Numbered from the stretch's first letter, positions 9,928 to 19,355 are shown. The stretch is DNA of 64,000 nt from Anaerolineae bacterium (GCA_016926805.1 JAFGNV010000063.1:1-64000), one strand, 5' to 3'. Translations and numbers: made by a program. The notes: a model not told the origin generated them from the letters alone.

Positions 9928-11814
9928 TCAAGAAACGCCCCGTCGCAGACCTTCGGTAATCGCCTGCACCTGATCGTGAATGCGCCAGGTGATCAGAGGG
10001 AGTCGTTCTGAAGCAAGGTCAAGCCGGATTCTGGTAATAACCTCGCCAAGAACCTTGCGGACATCCCGGGCAGCGGTTATAGCAGTAGTGTAACTTTGCT
10101 GATACTGGTCAATGGTGAAAAGGGCTGCGTCCGCTGTTTTTTGCACGGTTCCCGCCGCCGATTTGAGTTGCGGCGCAATCTCCGCACAAACAGCACCCAC
10201 CTCAATTAATATTTCTCTGACTTCGTCTTCAAAAACTTCAGGGCTGATCGCCAGGGGGCTGGTTGCCGACTGTGGCCCTACTTCTAAACGTTCCTGGTCC
10301 AAAATTGTGGCAAAACCATCAGACAGGGCATTAATCGACGTCATCGCCTTGCGCAAAGCCGCATCGGCTTCGCTCAAACCCCGGCGAGCTTCCTCTAAGG
10401 TGTATGACGTTGCCCGAGGACGGCCGGCTTGGGTTATCTTCTCCTCTGGCTGGACGGGCGCCAGCATTTTACCCATTCTCTCGGCCAATCGAGCACAACG
10501 GGTAAGGACCTGAATCTGACGCAGCAACCCATCGCGCAAATAGTCCAGGAGAAAACCTTTCAAGGGGGTCTCAGGATCAGTCAGTAAAAAAACCAGGTCT
10601 GTTTGGCCCGCGTTGTCTTCGCTCACATAAAGTCCAGCCAGTTTTCCACGCCTGACTTTGAGATTATCATCAGCAACAAGCTCACCGCTGAATTTGAGCC
10701 GATAAGCCGTTGCCTGAGAATCGAGGGTAGTTTCAACTTTTAATGACGCATCGCCATGGCGAGTCACTAAAAGTCCATCTTTAAAAGGATGGGTAAGACT
10801 TTCGTCGATAACCGCGATTTTTGGGGCGGTATGTTTCCAGAGATACTGCCGCACCGCCCAGAATTTGGGCCGCACCGAACCATCGGCGCGGATAGGGGCA
10901 TTTTCCGCCCACACGGAACCGCCGCCCACGTCAACTGGGTCAGGCTCGATCTGGATAGGGTGCTGCAACTTTAGAATGACCCGTCGGCCGAGCATTTTCT
11001 GGCCTCGACCCAGAGCAGGCAACTGGGCTGAAGCGGTCAATGAATGGGAATGAATCAACGGCAAATCAGGGCTGGTATCCAGGGCGGTGGGGTAAACAGG
11101 TATCTGCCAACCGGCGTCAAGAAGAATCTGGGCGTAATCATCCTGGCTATTACCACGCATTTCGTCCAAGAATTTTTTGGCATCCTTTTCCAATGGCGTG
11201 GATTCATTGGCCCAGGTGCGGGGAAATTCAACCTCGCTCACCGTGCGAAATGAACTGCCATAGGCCAGGTTGAGTTCGTCGATACCTTCATAACGTTTGC
11301 GCAACCAGATCGGCCATTGCACCTCGGTCAGTTGGGGACTTAACCGGGGCGACCGACCTCCGGCTGGCTCGCCGTTTATCTGGAGGGCAACAATGGGGCC
11401 GGCGGGCCATTGTTGATCGACCAAGGCCTGGCTCACCGCCTTATACCAACGCTTAACCGCGGGGGGTAACACGTCATCGAGATTTTGATTGTCCTTTAAG
11501 AGCCAAGCAGGAATACCTTCTCCCAGAAGCCCACCATCACCGTAAGGACCGGGGCTGAGGACGCAAGGGAGATTGAATACCGTGCACAACCTCATTGCCT
11601 CAACCACATTACGGCGAGCGGAGGTTGTGCCGTTCAGGTCAACCGTACCCGGTTGAATCTCGTGAAAACCCCAGGGCAAGGTAACGGCCACCGCGTTAGC
11701 CCCCATCTGCTTAAGCCGAACCAGCATTAATTCCCACAACTCACGGGAAATGCGAAAATAATCAAACTCAGTGGCAAATAGGGGATTGGGGTTGGTTTCA
11801 AAATAATTTTGCAT
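9928..11814 (-). CDS. GH35-like TIM-barrel protein with helical C-terminus
   Basis: A 628-residue protein. The first 350 residues look like a beta-galactosidase-type (GH35/GH42, clan GH-A) barrel: FRISRELWELMLVRLKQMG, AVTLPWGFHEI, LCVLSPGPYGDGGL-like strand ends and QINGEPAGG in the place of the acid/base NE motif. No clear nucleophile glutamate segment is seen, so catalysis is doubtful. The last 200 residues are helical, with a likely coiled coil (LSEADAALRKAMTSINAL). No signal peptide, so cytoplasmic. GGGAGGA precedes ATG 11814. Its nearest neighbour is a histidine kinase gene on the same strand. Confidence 0.65.
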   Translation of the reverse strand: MQNYFETNPNPLFATEFDYFRISRELWELMLVRLKQMGANAVAVTLPWGFHEIQPGTVDLNGTTSARRNVVEAMRLCTVFNLPCVLSPGPYGDGGLLGEGIPAWLLKDNQNLDDVLPPAVKRWYKAVSQALVDQQWPAGPIVALQINGEPAGGRSPRLSPQLTEVQWPIWLRKRYEGIDELNLAYGSSFRTVSEVEFPRTWANESTPLEKDAKKFLDEMRGNSQDDYAQILLDAGWQIPVYPTALDTSPDLPLIHSHSLTASAQLPALGRGQKMLGRRVILKLQHPIQIEPDPVDVGGGSVWAENAPIRADGSVRPKFWAVRQYLWKHTAPKIAVIDESLTHPFKDGLLVTRHGDASLKVETTLDSQATAYRLKFSGELVADDNLKVRRGKLAGLYVSEDNAGQTDLVFLLTDPETPLKGFLLDYLRDGLLRQIQVLTRCARLAERMGKMLAPVQPEEKITQAGRPRATSYTLEEARRGLSEADAALRKAMTSINALSDGFATILDQERLEVGPQSATSPLAISPEVFEDEVREILIEVGAVCAEIAPQLKSAAGTVQKTADAALFTIDQYQQSYTTAITAARDVRKVLGEVITRIRLDLASERLPLITWRIHDQVQAITEGLRRGVS

Positions 11815-11890
11815 GCAACAATCCTCCCACCGTACACTACGCGCAAATATTAACCAGGTTGCAAAGGCTGCGGTTTGATTGACCGGAACT

Positions 11891-13507
11891 TCACTTCTCC
11901 CTGGAGGGCAAGGTCAGCTTGACCCGAGTTCCCTGGTTGGGTACGCTATCAATTTTGAATCTGGCCCCGCCCAGCAAAGAGACCCGTTTTTTCATATTAG
12001 CCAGGCCGTAATGGCCGTGTTTGATTTTGGTTGGTACCACAAAACCAGTTCCATCATCTTCTACTAGTAGAGTGACCAATCCATTATTTCGGGTCAGATT
12101 CAGCCGTATTTTCCGTCCTTTACTATGACGAATTACATTGGCCAGAGCTTCGTGGGCGATATGAAACACATGGCTGGCCTGAGACTCGTTCAGATAGCTA
12201 TTAATATCCAAGTCGATCTCAGACTTAATGGTAAAAGTGGTATTGATCTGAAGTTCTTTAATCAGACCATGCATCCGGGCGTAAAGGCCTTTATCCTTAA
12301 GCGCCTGCGGTCGCAGGTCGAAAATGTAATTCCGCACCTCGGTGATAACTTGGGCCAGACTCTTCAAACTAAGGTCAATTTGCTGCCGGGCCGCATCATT
12401 GGTGGGCGAAATGGCCGCTTTGGCGCTGTCCAGAGAAAGTCCAACGCCATAGATGGACTGGATAATGCCATCGTGCAAATCGCGGGCAAAGCGCTCTTGC
12501 TCTTCCAGAATTGCCAGGCGTTGGGTTTGCTCGTAAAGCCGGGCATTTTCAATGGCAATGGCCGCATGATAGGCTAACATTTCAATAAGTTGCTGATCCG
12601 CCTCGACAAATTCAGAACCATCCTCTTTATCCGCCAGGTAAAGCGCGCCAATCAACGCTCCTTTAGACGAGAAAATAGGAACTCCCAACAAACTCTGCAT
12701 CACCGGGTGATGATTGGGAAAACCAACCGTGTCGGGATGGTGGGCAATATCATTAATGATGACGGACTTGCCTTCGTGCAGGAGCAGACCCAATAAGCCC
12801 CGTCCAATGGGCATAGGCCCAATTTGGGCATGATCTGCCTGATTGATACCGGCGGTGATGAAATGGGAGAAATTTCCCTGGCTATCTCTCACACCCAACG
12901 CCGCAAACCTGGTTCTAACCAACGCCTGAGCCGACTCGGCTATTTTGTGCAAAACCTGCTCCAGCGAAAGCTCAGAGTTAATGGCCCGGGCGGCCTCATT
13001 CAACGCCTTTAACTCGTCGATGAGCCGCTCCCGTTCTTTTTCGGCCTGTTTACGCCGGGTAATGTCACGTAACACAACGGTAAAGATACGCTCGCCATCA
13101 ACTTCCAACTTTGAAATAGAGGCTTCAGCCGGAAAGACGGTACCATCTTTCCGGCGACCGGCAATTTCCTGACGCTCAGCCATCATGCGAACGTTTGCCT
13201 CGGAGTTGGCAAATTCGGTAATGTGCTGCCGGTGAATGGCCACAGACTTATCCGGGAGCAGAATATCCAGAGGTTGACCAATTGCCTCAGCCGGGGTATA
13301 GCCAAAAATATTTTCGGCCCCCTGGTTGTAAATAATGATATTTTGGGCTTCGTTGATGGAAATAATGGCCTCGTTAGCAATGTCAACGATGCTGGCCAGC
13401 TGCACCTGACTTTCACTGGTTGTACTTTGGCCTTGCCCGGTTGGCAAAGGATGAGGTTGCGGTAATTGTTTTTCTAATTCGGTAACCCGTTGGCGCAGTT
13501 TGATCAT
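11891..13507 (-). CDS. PAS-GAF sensor histidine kinase (NarL partner type)
   Basis: A 538-residue soluble kinase. It has a PAS domain at about 35-150 (NQGAENIFGYTPAEAIGQP), a GAF domain at about 175-325 and a HisKA_3 dimerisation segment ARDLHDG with phospho-histidine H345. An HATPase_c domain follows, ending EDDGTGFVVP and NMKKRVSLLGG. No membrane helix, so it senses a cytoplasmic signal, perhaps redox or a small ligand. It is divergent from the NarL-type regulator at 13900, its probable partner. The start at ATG 13507 has a weak ribosome site. Confidence 0.88.
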   Translation of the reverse strand: MIKLRQRVTELEKQLPQPHPLPTGQGQSTTSESQVQLASIVDIANEAIISINEAQNIIIYNQGAENIFGYTPAEAIGQPLDILLPDKSVAIHRQHITEFANSEANVRMMAERQEIAGRRKDGTVFPAEASISKLEVDGERIFTVVLRDITRRKQAEKERERLIDELKALNEAARAINSELSLEQVLHKIAESAQALVRTRFAALGVRDSQGNFSHFITAGINQADHAQIGPMPIGRGLLGLLLHEGKSVIINDIAHHPDTVGFPNHHPVMQSLLGVPIFSSKGALIGALYLADKEDGSEFVEADQQLIEMLAYHAAIAIENARLYEQTQRLAILEEQERFARDLHDGIIQSIYGVGLSLDSAKAAISPTNDAARQQIDLSLKSLAQVITEVRNYIFDLRPQALKDKGLYARMHGLIKELQINTTFTIKSEIDLDINSYLNESQASHVFHIAHEALANVIRHSKGRKIRLNLTRNNGLVTLLVEDDGTGFVVPTKIKHGHYGLANMKKRVSLLGGARFKIDSVPNQGTRVKLTLPSREK

Positions 13508-13617
13508 CTCAGTTATAAGTTGCTTCTTTGTTTTCCTGCTATCGTTTATGGCGCCCCCCTTATTAACCGGTAAATCTTTACCGTGCTTCGGACTCAGGAT
13601 TTAAAAACCTCCCCATG

Positions 13618-13644
13618 CAACAACAAAATAGAAAGGTGTTGTTT
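13618..13644. repeat. Imperfect hairpin between divergent kinase and regulator
   Basis: CAACAACAAAATAG and its near mirror GGTGTTGTTTTC form an imperfect inverted repeat in the 390-base gap between the kinase and regulator genes. It lies between the kinase promoter and the kinase start, so it could be a leader hairpin or a binding site. Confidence 0.35.
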
Positions 13645-13678
13645 TCGATGAAGGGAGTAAATTATTTTCCCAATTCTG

Positions 13679-13706
13679 AGTATAGCATAATTAGCGACAG
13701 CATCAA
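13679..13706 (-). promoter_or_regulatory. Promoter of the PAS-GAF kinase gene
   Basis: On the minus strand TTGATG and TATACT are 16 bases apart, giving a transcript start about 165 bases before the kinase start codon. It is back to back with the regulator promoter at 13791. Confidence 0.5.
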
Positions 13707-13790
13707 GTCGCACCTGATAATTCCATTCATTTCCATTGTCTCATCTGCCGCATGGGTGCACCTCTTGAGCCACCCCATTATCGTTATTTC

Positions 13791-13819
13791 TTGCACGTAA
13801 GGCTGATGTAGAGTACAAT
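13791..13819 (+). promoter_or_regulatory. Promoter of the NarL-type regulator gene
   Basis: TTGCAC, a 17-base spacer and TACAAT lie about 80 bases before the GTG start at 13900. The match to the sigma-70 consensus is good. Confidence 0.6.
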
Positions 13820-13899
13820 CCCCCGTGAGATGGTCAAGATCAAGATGGTTGGCCATCTGCTAAAAAAGCCTACAATTTTCAGTTTGGGGGAACTGTTTT

Positions 13900-14547
13900 G
13901 TGCGGATTATGGTTGTAGACGACCACGAAGTGGTTCGTCTGGGTTTGAACAACTTGTTATCGCGTCAGCCTGGTTGGGAGGTGGTGGCCGAAGCCGGTAC
14001 GGTGGCCGATGCGATCCAGCTAGCAGATGAATACGAACCTGATGTAGTGGTTATGGACATTCGCCTGAGTGATGGCAGCGGCATTGATGCCTGCTACGAA
14101 ATTGTGAGAGCGCACCCCAATACCAAGGTGATTATGCTGACCTCCTTTGCCGAGGATGAGCTTCTATTTAGTGCGATTTCGGCCGGAGCGGTTGGTTATG
14201 TACTGAAGCAAGTTGGGAATGATGATTTGGTACGAGCAATTGAAACCATTGCCCGGGGTGAGGCGCTACTAGACCCCAGTGTAACGGGACGCGTTTTGGC
14301 CAAATTGCGAGACACCACGCATTCAGAGGCGTTTGCCGGTTTATCAGACCAGGAACTTAAGGTATTATCGCTGATTACCCAGGGGAAAACAAACAAGGAA
14401 ATTGCCGCCCATCTCTATTTGGGTGAAGGTACAGTGCGCAATTATGTTAGCAACATCCTGGGCAAATTGGGATTGTCCAACCGCGCCGAGGCCACCGCTT
14501 ATGCCGTACGGCATAATCTTGATGATTATCTGAAATCTCTAGAGTAG
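13900..14547 (+). CDS. NarL/FixJ-family response regulator
   Basis: A 215-residue DNA-binding response regulator. The receiver domain starts MRIMVVDDHEVVRLG with phospho-acceptor D53 (VMDIRLSD) and the conserved lysine in YVLKQVG. The LuxR-type helix-turn-helix follows at about 148-205 (GLSDQELKVLSLITQGKTNK). It starts at GTG 13900 after GGGGG. It is probably activated by the divergently encoded PAS-GAF kinase and may bind the shared intergenic region. A hairpin terminator follows the gene. Confidence 0.93.
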   Translation: MRIMVVDDHEVVRLGLNNLLSRQPGWEVVAEAGTVADAIQLADEYEPDVVVMDIRLSDGSGIDACYEIVRAHPNTKVIMLTSFAEDELLFSAISAGAVGYVLKQVGNDDLVRAIETIARGEALLDPSVTGRVLAKLRDTTHSEAFAGLSDQELKVLSLITQGKTNKEIAAHLYLGEGTVRNYVSNILGKLGLSNRAEATAYAVRHNLDDYLKSLE

Positions 14548-14589
14548 TGCCGGCAGGCATACTATCTGATCACATGTTTCGGTTGCCCA

Positions 14590-14620
14590 CCGCCCCTTCA
14601 GATAGGGCGGTTTTTGTTTT
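14590..14620 (+). terminator. Intrinsic terminator after the NarL regulator
   Basis: CCGCCC and GGGCGG with a TTCAGATA-type loop are followed by TTTTTGTTTTT. A wider GGTTGCC/GGCAACC pairing encloses it. Confidence 0.8.
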
Positions 14621-14748
14621 TGGCAACCAAATTTCCCCGGAAAAGACAAGATATGACGATTGTCGGCACATAAGATGACATCTGTCACTATGAGTTTAAG
14701 GGATTTCCATTTATGCTTAGGACATACCATTATGGGAGACCCTTGGCC

Positions 14749-14976
14749 ATGGAGTTTAAAGCGCTACATGTGCATGCCCTCACCGAAGAAGTTGCGGCAA
14801 ATTTGGAAGCACTGCTGAGTAGCTTGTCTGGCATCGAGCAGTTTAAAATCACTCCAGAAACACAGGAATTGAATATAACATTTGACGAAAAACGGATAGG
14901 TTTTCAAACCCTGGCCGAAAAAATGGCCAAGGCGGGTTGTCCCTTGCGAGATATTGACGCGGCGCTACTCCTGTAA
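14749..14976 (+). CDS. Small ferredoxin-like-fold (HMA-like) protein
   Basis: About 75 residues with the beta-alpha-beta pattern of heavy-metal-associated domains (VHALTEEVAANLEALLSSLSGI, then ITPETQELNITFDE). The metal-binding CxxC that should follow the first strand is absent; only one cysteine (AGCPL) is near the end. It may be a degenerate metallochaperone-like or purely structural domain. I chose ATG 14749 with GGGAG upstream; the track start at 14713 adds 12 residues and has a poorer site. A terminator follows at 15006. Confidence 0.65.
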   Translation: MEFKALHVHALTEEVAANLEALLSSLSGIEQFKITPETQELNITFDEKRIGFQTLAEKMAKAGCPLRDIDAALLL

Positions 14977-15005
14977 ACCTTGACCAGTTTCCTGAGACGA
15001 TAGTA

Positions 15006-15036
15006 AAAAGCAGTCAACCGGGTTGACTGCTTTTTT
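15006..15036 (+). terminator. Intrinsic terminator after the HMA-like gene
   Basis: AAAAGCAGTCAAC-CGG-GTTGACTGCTTTTTT is a strong, short-looped hairpin with a T-run. The A-run on the other side could also serve the small minus-strand gene that ends at 15076. Confidence 0.88.
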
Positions 15037-15075
15037 ATTAAAGGGTTTTGATAGCAAGTACTGCTATGCCTGCTG

Positions 15076-15207
15076 CTAACGAAATTCAATCTTTTCTTTC
15101 TCATTCAGATTGACTCGGCTAGGGGTTTTCACCACCCCTCGGTGTAACTGGGCATAGCCAAATATTATGAATAAAATCACTAATAACACCAGAAAAAAGA
15201 AATCCAT
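15076..15207 (-). CDS. Small membrane protein missed by the ORF track
   Basis: A 43-residue ORF on the minus strand: MDFFFLVLLVILFIIFGYAQ followed by a basic, charged tail ending KEKIEFR. One N-terminal transmembrane helix with the tail probably in the cytoplasm. GAGGAGG lies 11 bases before the ATG. The 64-residue ORF reported at 15119-15313 is a shadow in another frame. The function is unknown. Confidence 0.6.
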   Translation of the reverse strand: MDFFFLVLLVILFIIFGYAQLHRGVVKTPSRVNLNEKEKIEFR

Positions 15208-15384
15208 CGGTTGTCGTATCCTCCTCTGATTTGGTATTCAAAAACTTCTTGGTGTCACTACTGGACTGGTCAGTTTGAAATTGAAAGGATCCTTGCCAAA
15301 ACCTGATAAACAAATTCGCATTATACTCGCTTAAGGGATAATAGACAATTTCTGTCTTCCTGGCGGGTGCGTTAAGAATTTTGG

Positions 15385-15414
15385 GTAGGAGGCAGGTCTG
15401 AGACCTGCTTCTAC
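15385..15414. repeat. Palindromic repeat after the sensor kinase gene
   Basis: GTAGGAGGCAGGTC and GACCTGCTTCTAC form a near-perfect hairpin just downstream of the minus-strand kinase gene that ends at 15434. The GCAGGTCTGAGACCTGC core is of a type that often recurs in genomes of this group. It may protect the mRNA 3' end. Confidence 0.55.
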
Positions 15415-15433
15415 TCTGTTGGCCGTATGACGG

Positions 15434-17320
15434 TTACGATCCTATTTTACCCTTGCCATCAGATGGTTTTTGGGGCAAAACCCCTTCTAACGAGGTTGAG
15501 GTAACACCAACCTCAAAATCCGGCAGGTCTGTTTGACGAGGAATGAGCAATTCAATCCTTGTTCCCTGATTAGGGGCAGATTGCACCACAATATTACCAC
15601 CAAAAAGTCTGGCCCGTTCTTGCAGACCCATCATGCCAAAATTGCCGTTACTCGCAAAATCGGTGAGCGCTTCTGGGACTTCAAAACCCTGCCCATTGTC
15701 CTGCACCACCAGTCTCACCTGTCGCCGGTCAAATTCGGCCAGCACATCAACCTGGGTAGCGTAGGCATGTTTTCTGACATTGTTCAAGGCCTCCTGCAAA
15801 ATACGATAGATCGCCACTTCCATATCGGCGGGCAATCCTTCGGCCTCGCCCTCTACGTTAAGATTTACTTCAATGCCTTCACTCTGGGCCAGTTGATTGA
15901 CCAGGTATTGTATGGCCGCGATCAGTCCTAGGTCTTCCAGAGTCAGTGGTCGCAAATCGCGGCTAAATTGGCGCACGCTGGCGATGGCGCCGGTCACCAT
16001 GGTTCTTACCTCACTCAACCGCATCCGGCCTTCTTCTGGGTCTTCCAATGTCTCCTTGATCAACTCAAGGCGCTGGCCCATCGCAATTAGTGATTGCACG
16101 GTGTCATCGTGTAATTCCCGGGCAATACGTTTGCGCTCTTCCTCCTGGGTTTTGGTAATGTCAGCTACATACTGCCGCACCCCGGCCCGATACTTACGAA
16201 TCTGCTGCACCATATCATTAAATGCCATACCCAGCTCTCTGATTTCTTTAATGCGACTCAATTCGACCTGGGCATCATAATCACCTGCAGCTACCTGTTG
16301 CGTTTGAACCGCCAAACTTTGAATGGGATCGGTCACCCGGCGGACTCCCACCGAAACGATAAAAGCAACCATAATCAAACCTAAAATAGCCACAATCGCC
16401 ACTGGTCTGAAGGCAATCTGGGCCGGTTCGATCACCTGGCTCCAGGGTTCACCAATAACCAGACCCCAGCCACTCACCGGCACAATGGCATACCCTTCAA
16501 CGCGAGTTTCGCCAGTTTCCTGACTGGTCAGCGCTCCTTCCGGGTCACCCCCTTGCAGTAGTTTAATCGCCTGACGGTCGCTGAAATCTGAGCCAATCAA
16601 ATAATCAATAGGATGATAAATCACTTGCCCGCTGTGATCTACCAGGTAAGCATCCCCCTGATCACCTACCTGTAGCTTTTGGATCTCCCGTCCCAGGCTC
16701 TGAAAACCAACATAAAACCGCCCGGCAATGATCCCGGCAAATTCACCGTCAAAATTGATAATAGGTACCGCCAAAACGATGACGGGCTGGCCAGTTGCCG
16801 GTTCATTGATAACATTAGAAAAAACAAACGTGCGTAAAGCCCTGGCTTGTTGGAAGTAAGGCTCCTGAGAAAAATTCTGCCCAACCAGATCAGGACGGCG
16901 GGGTTTGGTTATACTCACCACGCCGTTAGCATCAAGAATAATGACACCGCCATCCCAGTTGGTGAAATCAATTAATAAATCACTACCGCGCTCCAAAGTA
17001 GCCTCCTGGAGGGTAGGTTCGCCTGATCTCATTTCCGGCTGCCGGGCCAATACGGTCAACCCACGAATCAGGTCCTCCATCCGTCCGGATAGACGACTTG
17101 CTCCCACCACCACCAATTCCTGGTCCCGGCTTTCGGCCAGTGATTGAGACACTTGCCGGTAGGCCAAAAAGCCAACCCCACTGGTTAGAATAATCATGAG
17201 CAACAGCAGCAGTAGAATCAAAGCCAGAGCTTGGGCCCGTAATTGGGTCAACCAGCTAAAAATTCTGGCAAAAAAACGATTTGCTCTGGTAATTAAAGAA
17301 ACTCGGGATGATTGGGTCAT
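15434..17320 (-). CDS. Membrane sensor histidine kinase (dCache-HAMP-HisKA_3)
   Basis: A 628-residue transmembrane kinase. The first membrane helix is at about 30-55, and an extracytoplasmic double-Cache-like sensor at about 56-300 includes ILDANGVVSITKP and AYLVDHSGQVIYHP. The second helix is at about 303-325, then a HAMP linker, HisKA_3 with H404 in ARELHDDTVQS, and HATPase_c with QDNGQGFEVP. The ATG overlaps the stop of the upstream solute-binding protein gene by four bases (ATGA), so the two are translationally coupled. It probably acts with that lipoprotein as sensor and with the first gene as regulator. Confidence 0.92.
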   Translation of the reverse strand: MTQSSRVSLITRANRFFARIFSWLTQLRAQALALILLLLLLMIILTSGVGFLAYRQVSQSLAESRDQELVVVGASRLSGRMEDLIRGLTVLARQPEMRSGEPTLQEATLERGSDLLIDFTNWDGGVIILDANGVVSITKPRRPDLVGQNFSQEPYFQQARALRTFVFSNVINEPATGQPVIVLAVPIINFDGEFAGIIAGRFYVGFQSLGREIQKLQVGDQGDAYLVDHSGQVIYHPIDYLIGSDFSDRQAIKLLQGGDPEGALTSQETGETRVEGYAIVPVSGWGLVIGEPWSQVIEPAQIAFRPVAIVAILGLIMVAFIVSVGVRRVTDPIQSLAVQTQQVAAGDYDAQVELSRIKEIRELGMAFNDMVQQIRKYRAGVRQYVADITKTQEEERKRIARELHDDTVQSLIAMGQRLELIKETLEDPEEGRMRLSEVRTMVTGAIASVRQFSRDLRPLTLEDLGLIAAIQYLVNQLAQSEGIEVNLNVEGEAEGLPADMEVAIYRILQEALNNVRKHAYATQVDVLAEFDRRQVRLVVQDNGQGFEVPEALTDFASNGNFGMMGLQERARLFGGNIVVQSAPNQGTRIELLIPRQTDLPDFEVGVTSTSLEGVLPQKPSDGKGKIGS

Positions 17321-18660
17321 GGCGTTACTTCGGTTACAGTTGACTGACTACGCTGCTGGGCCTCTTCCAGCGCCTGGCGCGGCGAAGCCCGATCATAAAA
17401 CGATAGCTTTACCGCATCCCAGAATGCCTCTTCGGCTTTGGGGAAAAGGTCCAAACGATAAGGACGAGCCGCATCAAGCTGTTTAAAAAAGGGGGTCAGG
17501 GAGAGATTTTCGGTGAATTCAGGTGATGTTTGCAGCCAAACCCGGGCCGGATAATGCCCCACGCGCCGGGCCATCGGAATACTGTATCTATCGCTGGAAG
17601 CCCATTTTATAAACTCAAAAGCTACATCCTGGTCTATAGAACCGCGCGGGATAAAAAACCCACTGCTCCCAAAAACCGAGGCTGCACTTTCACCGGCCGG
17701 CGTTTTGGGCAACTCAGCCACGCCAAGCGGAAAGTCGGGGTTGGTTGATTGGATAAGATGAATATCGTGTGGTTCCCCAAAGAACATGGAAATCTTGCCG
17801 TCAAGGAAGCCCTGCCTGACCTCTTCATAATCACGGGGACGGCTACTGGGGCGTGGGGCATATCCGTCTTTAACCAGGTTAATCAAAAAATTAAGAACAT
17901 CAATATTTGTTTCCGTGGCCAGAGCGGGTTTATATTCTCCCTCAGGGTCAAGCTCGACTACATCACCACCAGCCGCAGAGACCCAGGCGTAAACATACCA
18001 GGGGTCGGTAGTCAGGCCGATTCCGTAACGCCCTTCATCTGGCCTGGATAAAACGACAGCCGCATTTTGCAGGTCAAATAAGTTATAACCCGCTTCAGGA
18101 TAAGGCAGGTTTGCTTCATCAAAGTGGTTCCGGTTGTAAAGCAGAACCACCGTATAAACATCAATGGGCACCCCATAACGGATGCCCTGCCAGGTCACTT
18201 CATCCAACGCTGACGGCAAAAATTGCGATGTTGTTTCGGAGTCTGCCTCCTCCCATTCCAACCATCGTCGCTCCATCGGTTCAGCCAGGCCCAATGCCGC
18301 CGCCGTATAGACGTGTCCCTGAACGACGTTGGGCGGGAATTCATCTTTGGAGACATGCTCCATTCGTTGGAGAATACCCTCGCGCACAAATGAGTAAACC
18401 TCAACATCCACATGGGGATAAGCCTGTTCGAAATCTGCGGCCATCTCCTCAAAAAAGGTGTTGTCGCGGGTAAAGTCCAGATCAACCCATACTTCCAGGG
18501 AGATGGGGTCGGCAGAAATATCAGGGTTCACCGGCGGCAGGTCATCAGCAATAACCTGATTGGTTTCATCGGCTGCCGGAGTTGGAGGTGAAGACGCCAG
18601 CACACTGCAACTTACCAGCACCAAACCCAGCAGAATGAGAGGGATATGCTTTAACATCAT
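17317..18660 (-). CDS. Lipoprotein extracellular solute-binding protein in a two-component operon
   Basis: A 447-residue family 1 (sugar-type) solute-binding lipoprotein. The signal peptide ends with a lipobox, LVSC, so the protein is anchored outside the membrane. DYEEVRQGFLDGKISMFFGEP and the FGSSGFFIPRG region are typical of ABC sugar-binding proteins. No ABC permease is nearby. Instead it lies between a response regulator and a sensor kinase, with a 1-base overlap upstream and a 4-base overlap downstream. It is therefore likely a ligand receptor for the kinase. I prefer ATG 18660 to the track start 18681, since it fits the coupled TAATG junction and the signal peptide. Confidence 0.88.
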   Translation of the reverse strand: MMLKHIPLILLGLVLVSCSVLASSPPTPAADETNQVIADDLPPVNPDISADPISLEVWVDLDFTRDNTFFEEMAADFEQAYPHVDVEVYSFVREGILQRMEHVSKDEFPPNVVQGHVYTAAALGLAEPMERRWLEWEEADSETTSQFLPSALDEVTWQGIRYGVPIDVYTVVLLYNRNHFDEANLPYPEAGYNLFDLQNAAVVLSRPDEGRYGIGLTTDPWYVYAWVSAAGGDVVELDPEGEYKPALATETNIDVLNFLINLVKDGYAPRPSSRPRDYEEVRQGFLDGKISMFFGEPHDIHLIQSTNPDFPLGVAELPKTPAGESAASVFGSSGFFIPRGSIDQDVAFEFIKWASSDRYSIPMARRVGHYPARVWLQTSPEFTENLSLTPFFKQLDAARPYRLDLFPKAEEAFWDAVKLSFYDRASPRQALEEAQQRSQSTVTEVTP

Positions 18661-19355
18661 TATCGGTCTGTGGTAATCCAACCATTACGGACCGCACACA
18701 TCACCGCCTCGGTTCGGGAGTTGACTCCCAATTTAGAGAAAATATTGGATAAATGCGCCTGCACCGTGCGATCACTAATGAATAACTCTTTGCCAATTCG
18801 TTTATTGCTGAGTCCCCGGCCTACCAAACGAAGAATACCCAATTCTCGTTCGGTTAAACCACTGTACTGATCCTGGCTGTGAGGCAAAACATCATGCACA
18901 GTTTTACCGCCAGTAAATTGAGCCACCACCTTACCGGCCACTGTGGGGGCCAGGGCAGACTGCCCGGCGTGCACGGTACGAATAGCCTTGACCAATTCAT
19001 CAATTTCTGCCGTCTTCAGCAAATACCCATTGGCTCCCGCTTGCAGCAGGGCAAACACATATTCATCATCATCGTGTGCGGTGAGCACCAACACCCGTAC
19101 TTCTGGATACTCGGCCTTAATGCGACGGGTGGCTTCAACGCCCGAAATTTTGGGCATGCGGACATCCATCACCACCACATCGGGCTGGAGTTCCTGAGTC
19201 AGGCGCACGGCCTCTTCTCCATCAACGGCTTCGCCCACAATGTGCAGGTCGGGTTGTCGTTCCAATAGCTCCCGGGTACCGGCTCTTACCACGGCATGAT
19301 CGTCAGCCAGGAGCAACCTAATCCGCTCGGTCGACTCTGGTGATATTTCACTCAT
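18660..19355 (-). CDS. LuxR/NarL-family response regulator
   Basis: A 231-residue response regulator and first gene of the regulator - solute-binding protein - kinase operon. The receiver domain has LLLADDHAVVRAG, phospho-acceptor D64 (VMDVRMPKISG) and the lysine in YLLKTAE. The helix-turn-helix spans about 165-225 (LTERELGILRLVGRGLSNKRI). A promoter lies upstream at 19393-19422 and GGAAAGAG precedes the ATG. The overlap with the next gene suggests fixed ratios between the three proteins. Confidence 0.93.
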   Translation of the reverse strand: MSEISPESTERIRLLLADDHAVVRAGTRELLERQPDLHIVGEAVDGEEAVRLTQELQPDVVVMDVRMPKISGVEATRRIKAEYPEVRVLVLTAHDDDEYVFALLQAGANGYLLKTAEIDELVKAIRTVHAGQSALAPTVAGKVVAQFTGGKTVHDVLPHSQDQYSGLTERELGILRLVGRGLSNKRIGKELFISDRTVQAHLSNIFSKLGVNSRTEAVMCAVRNGWITTDR

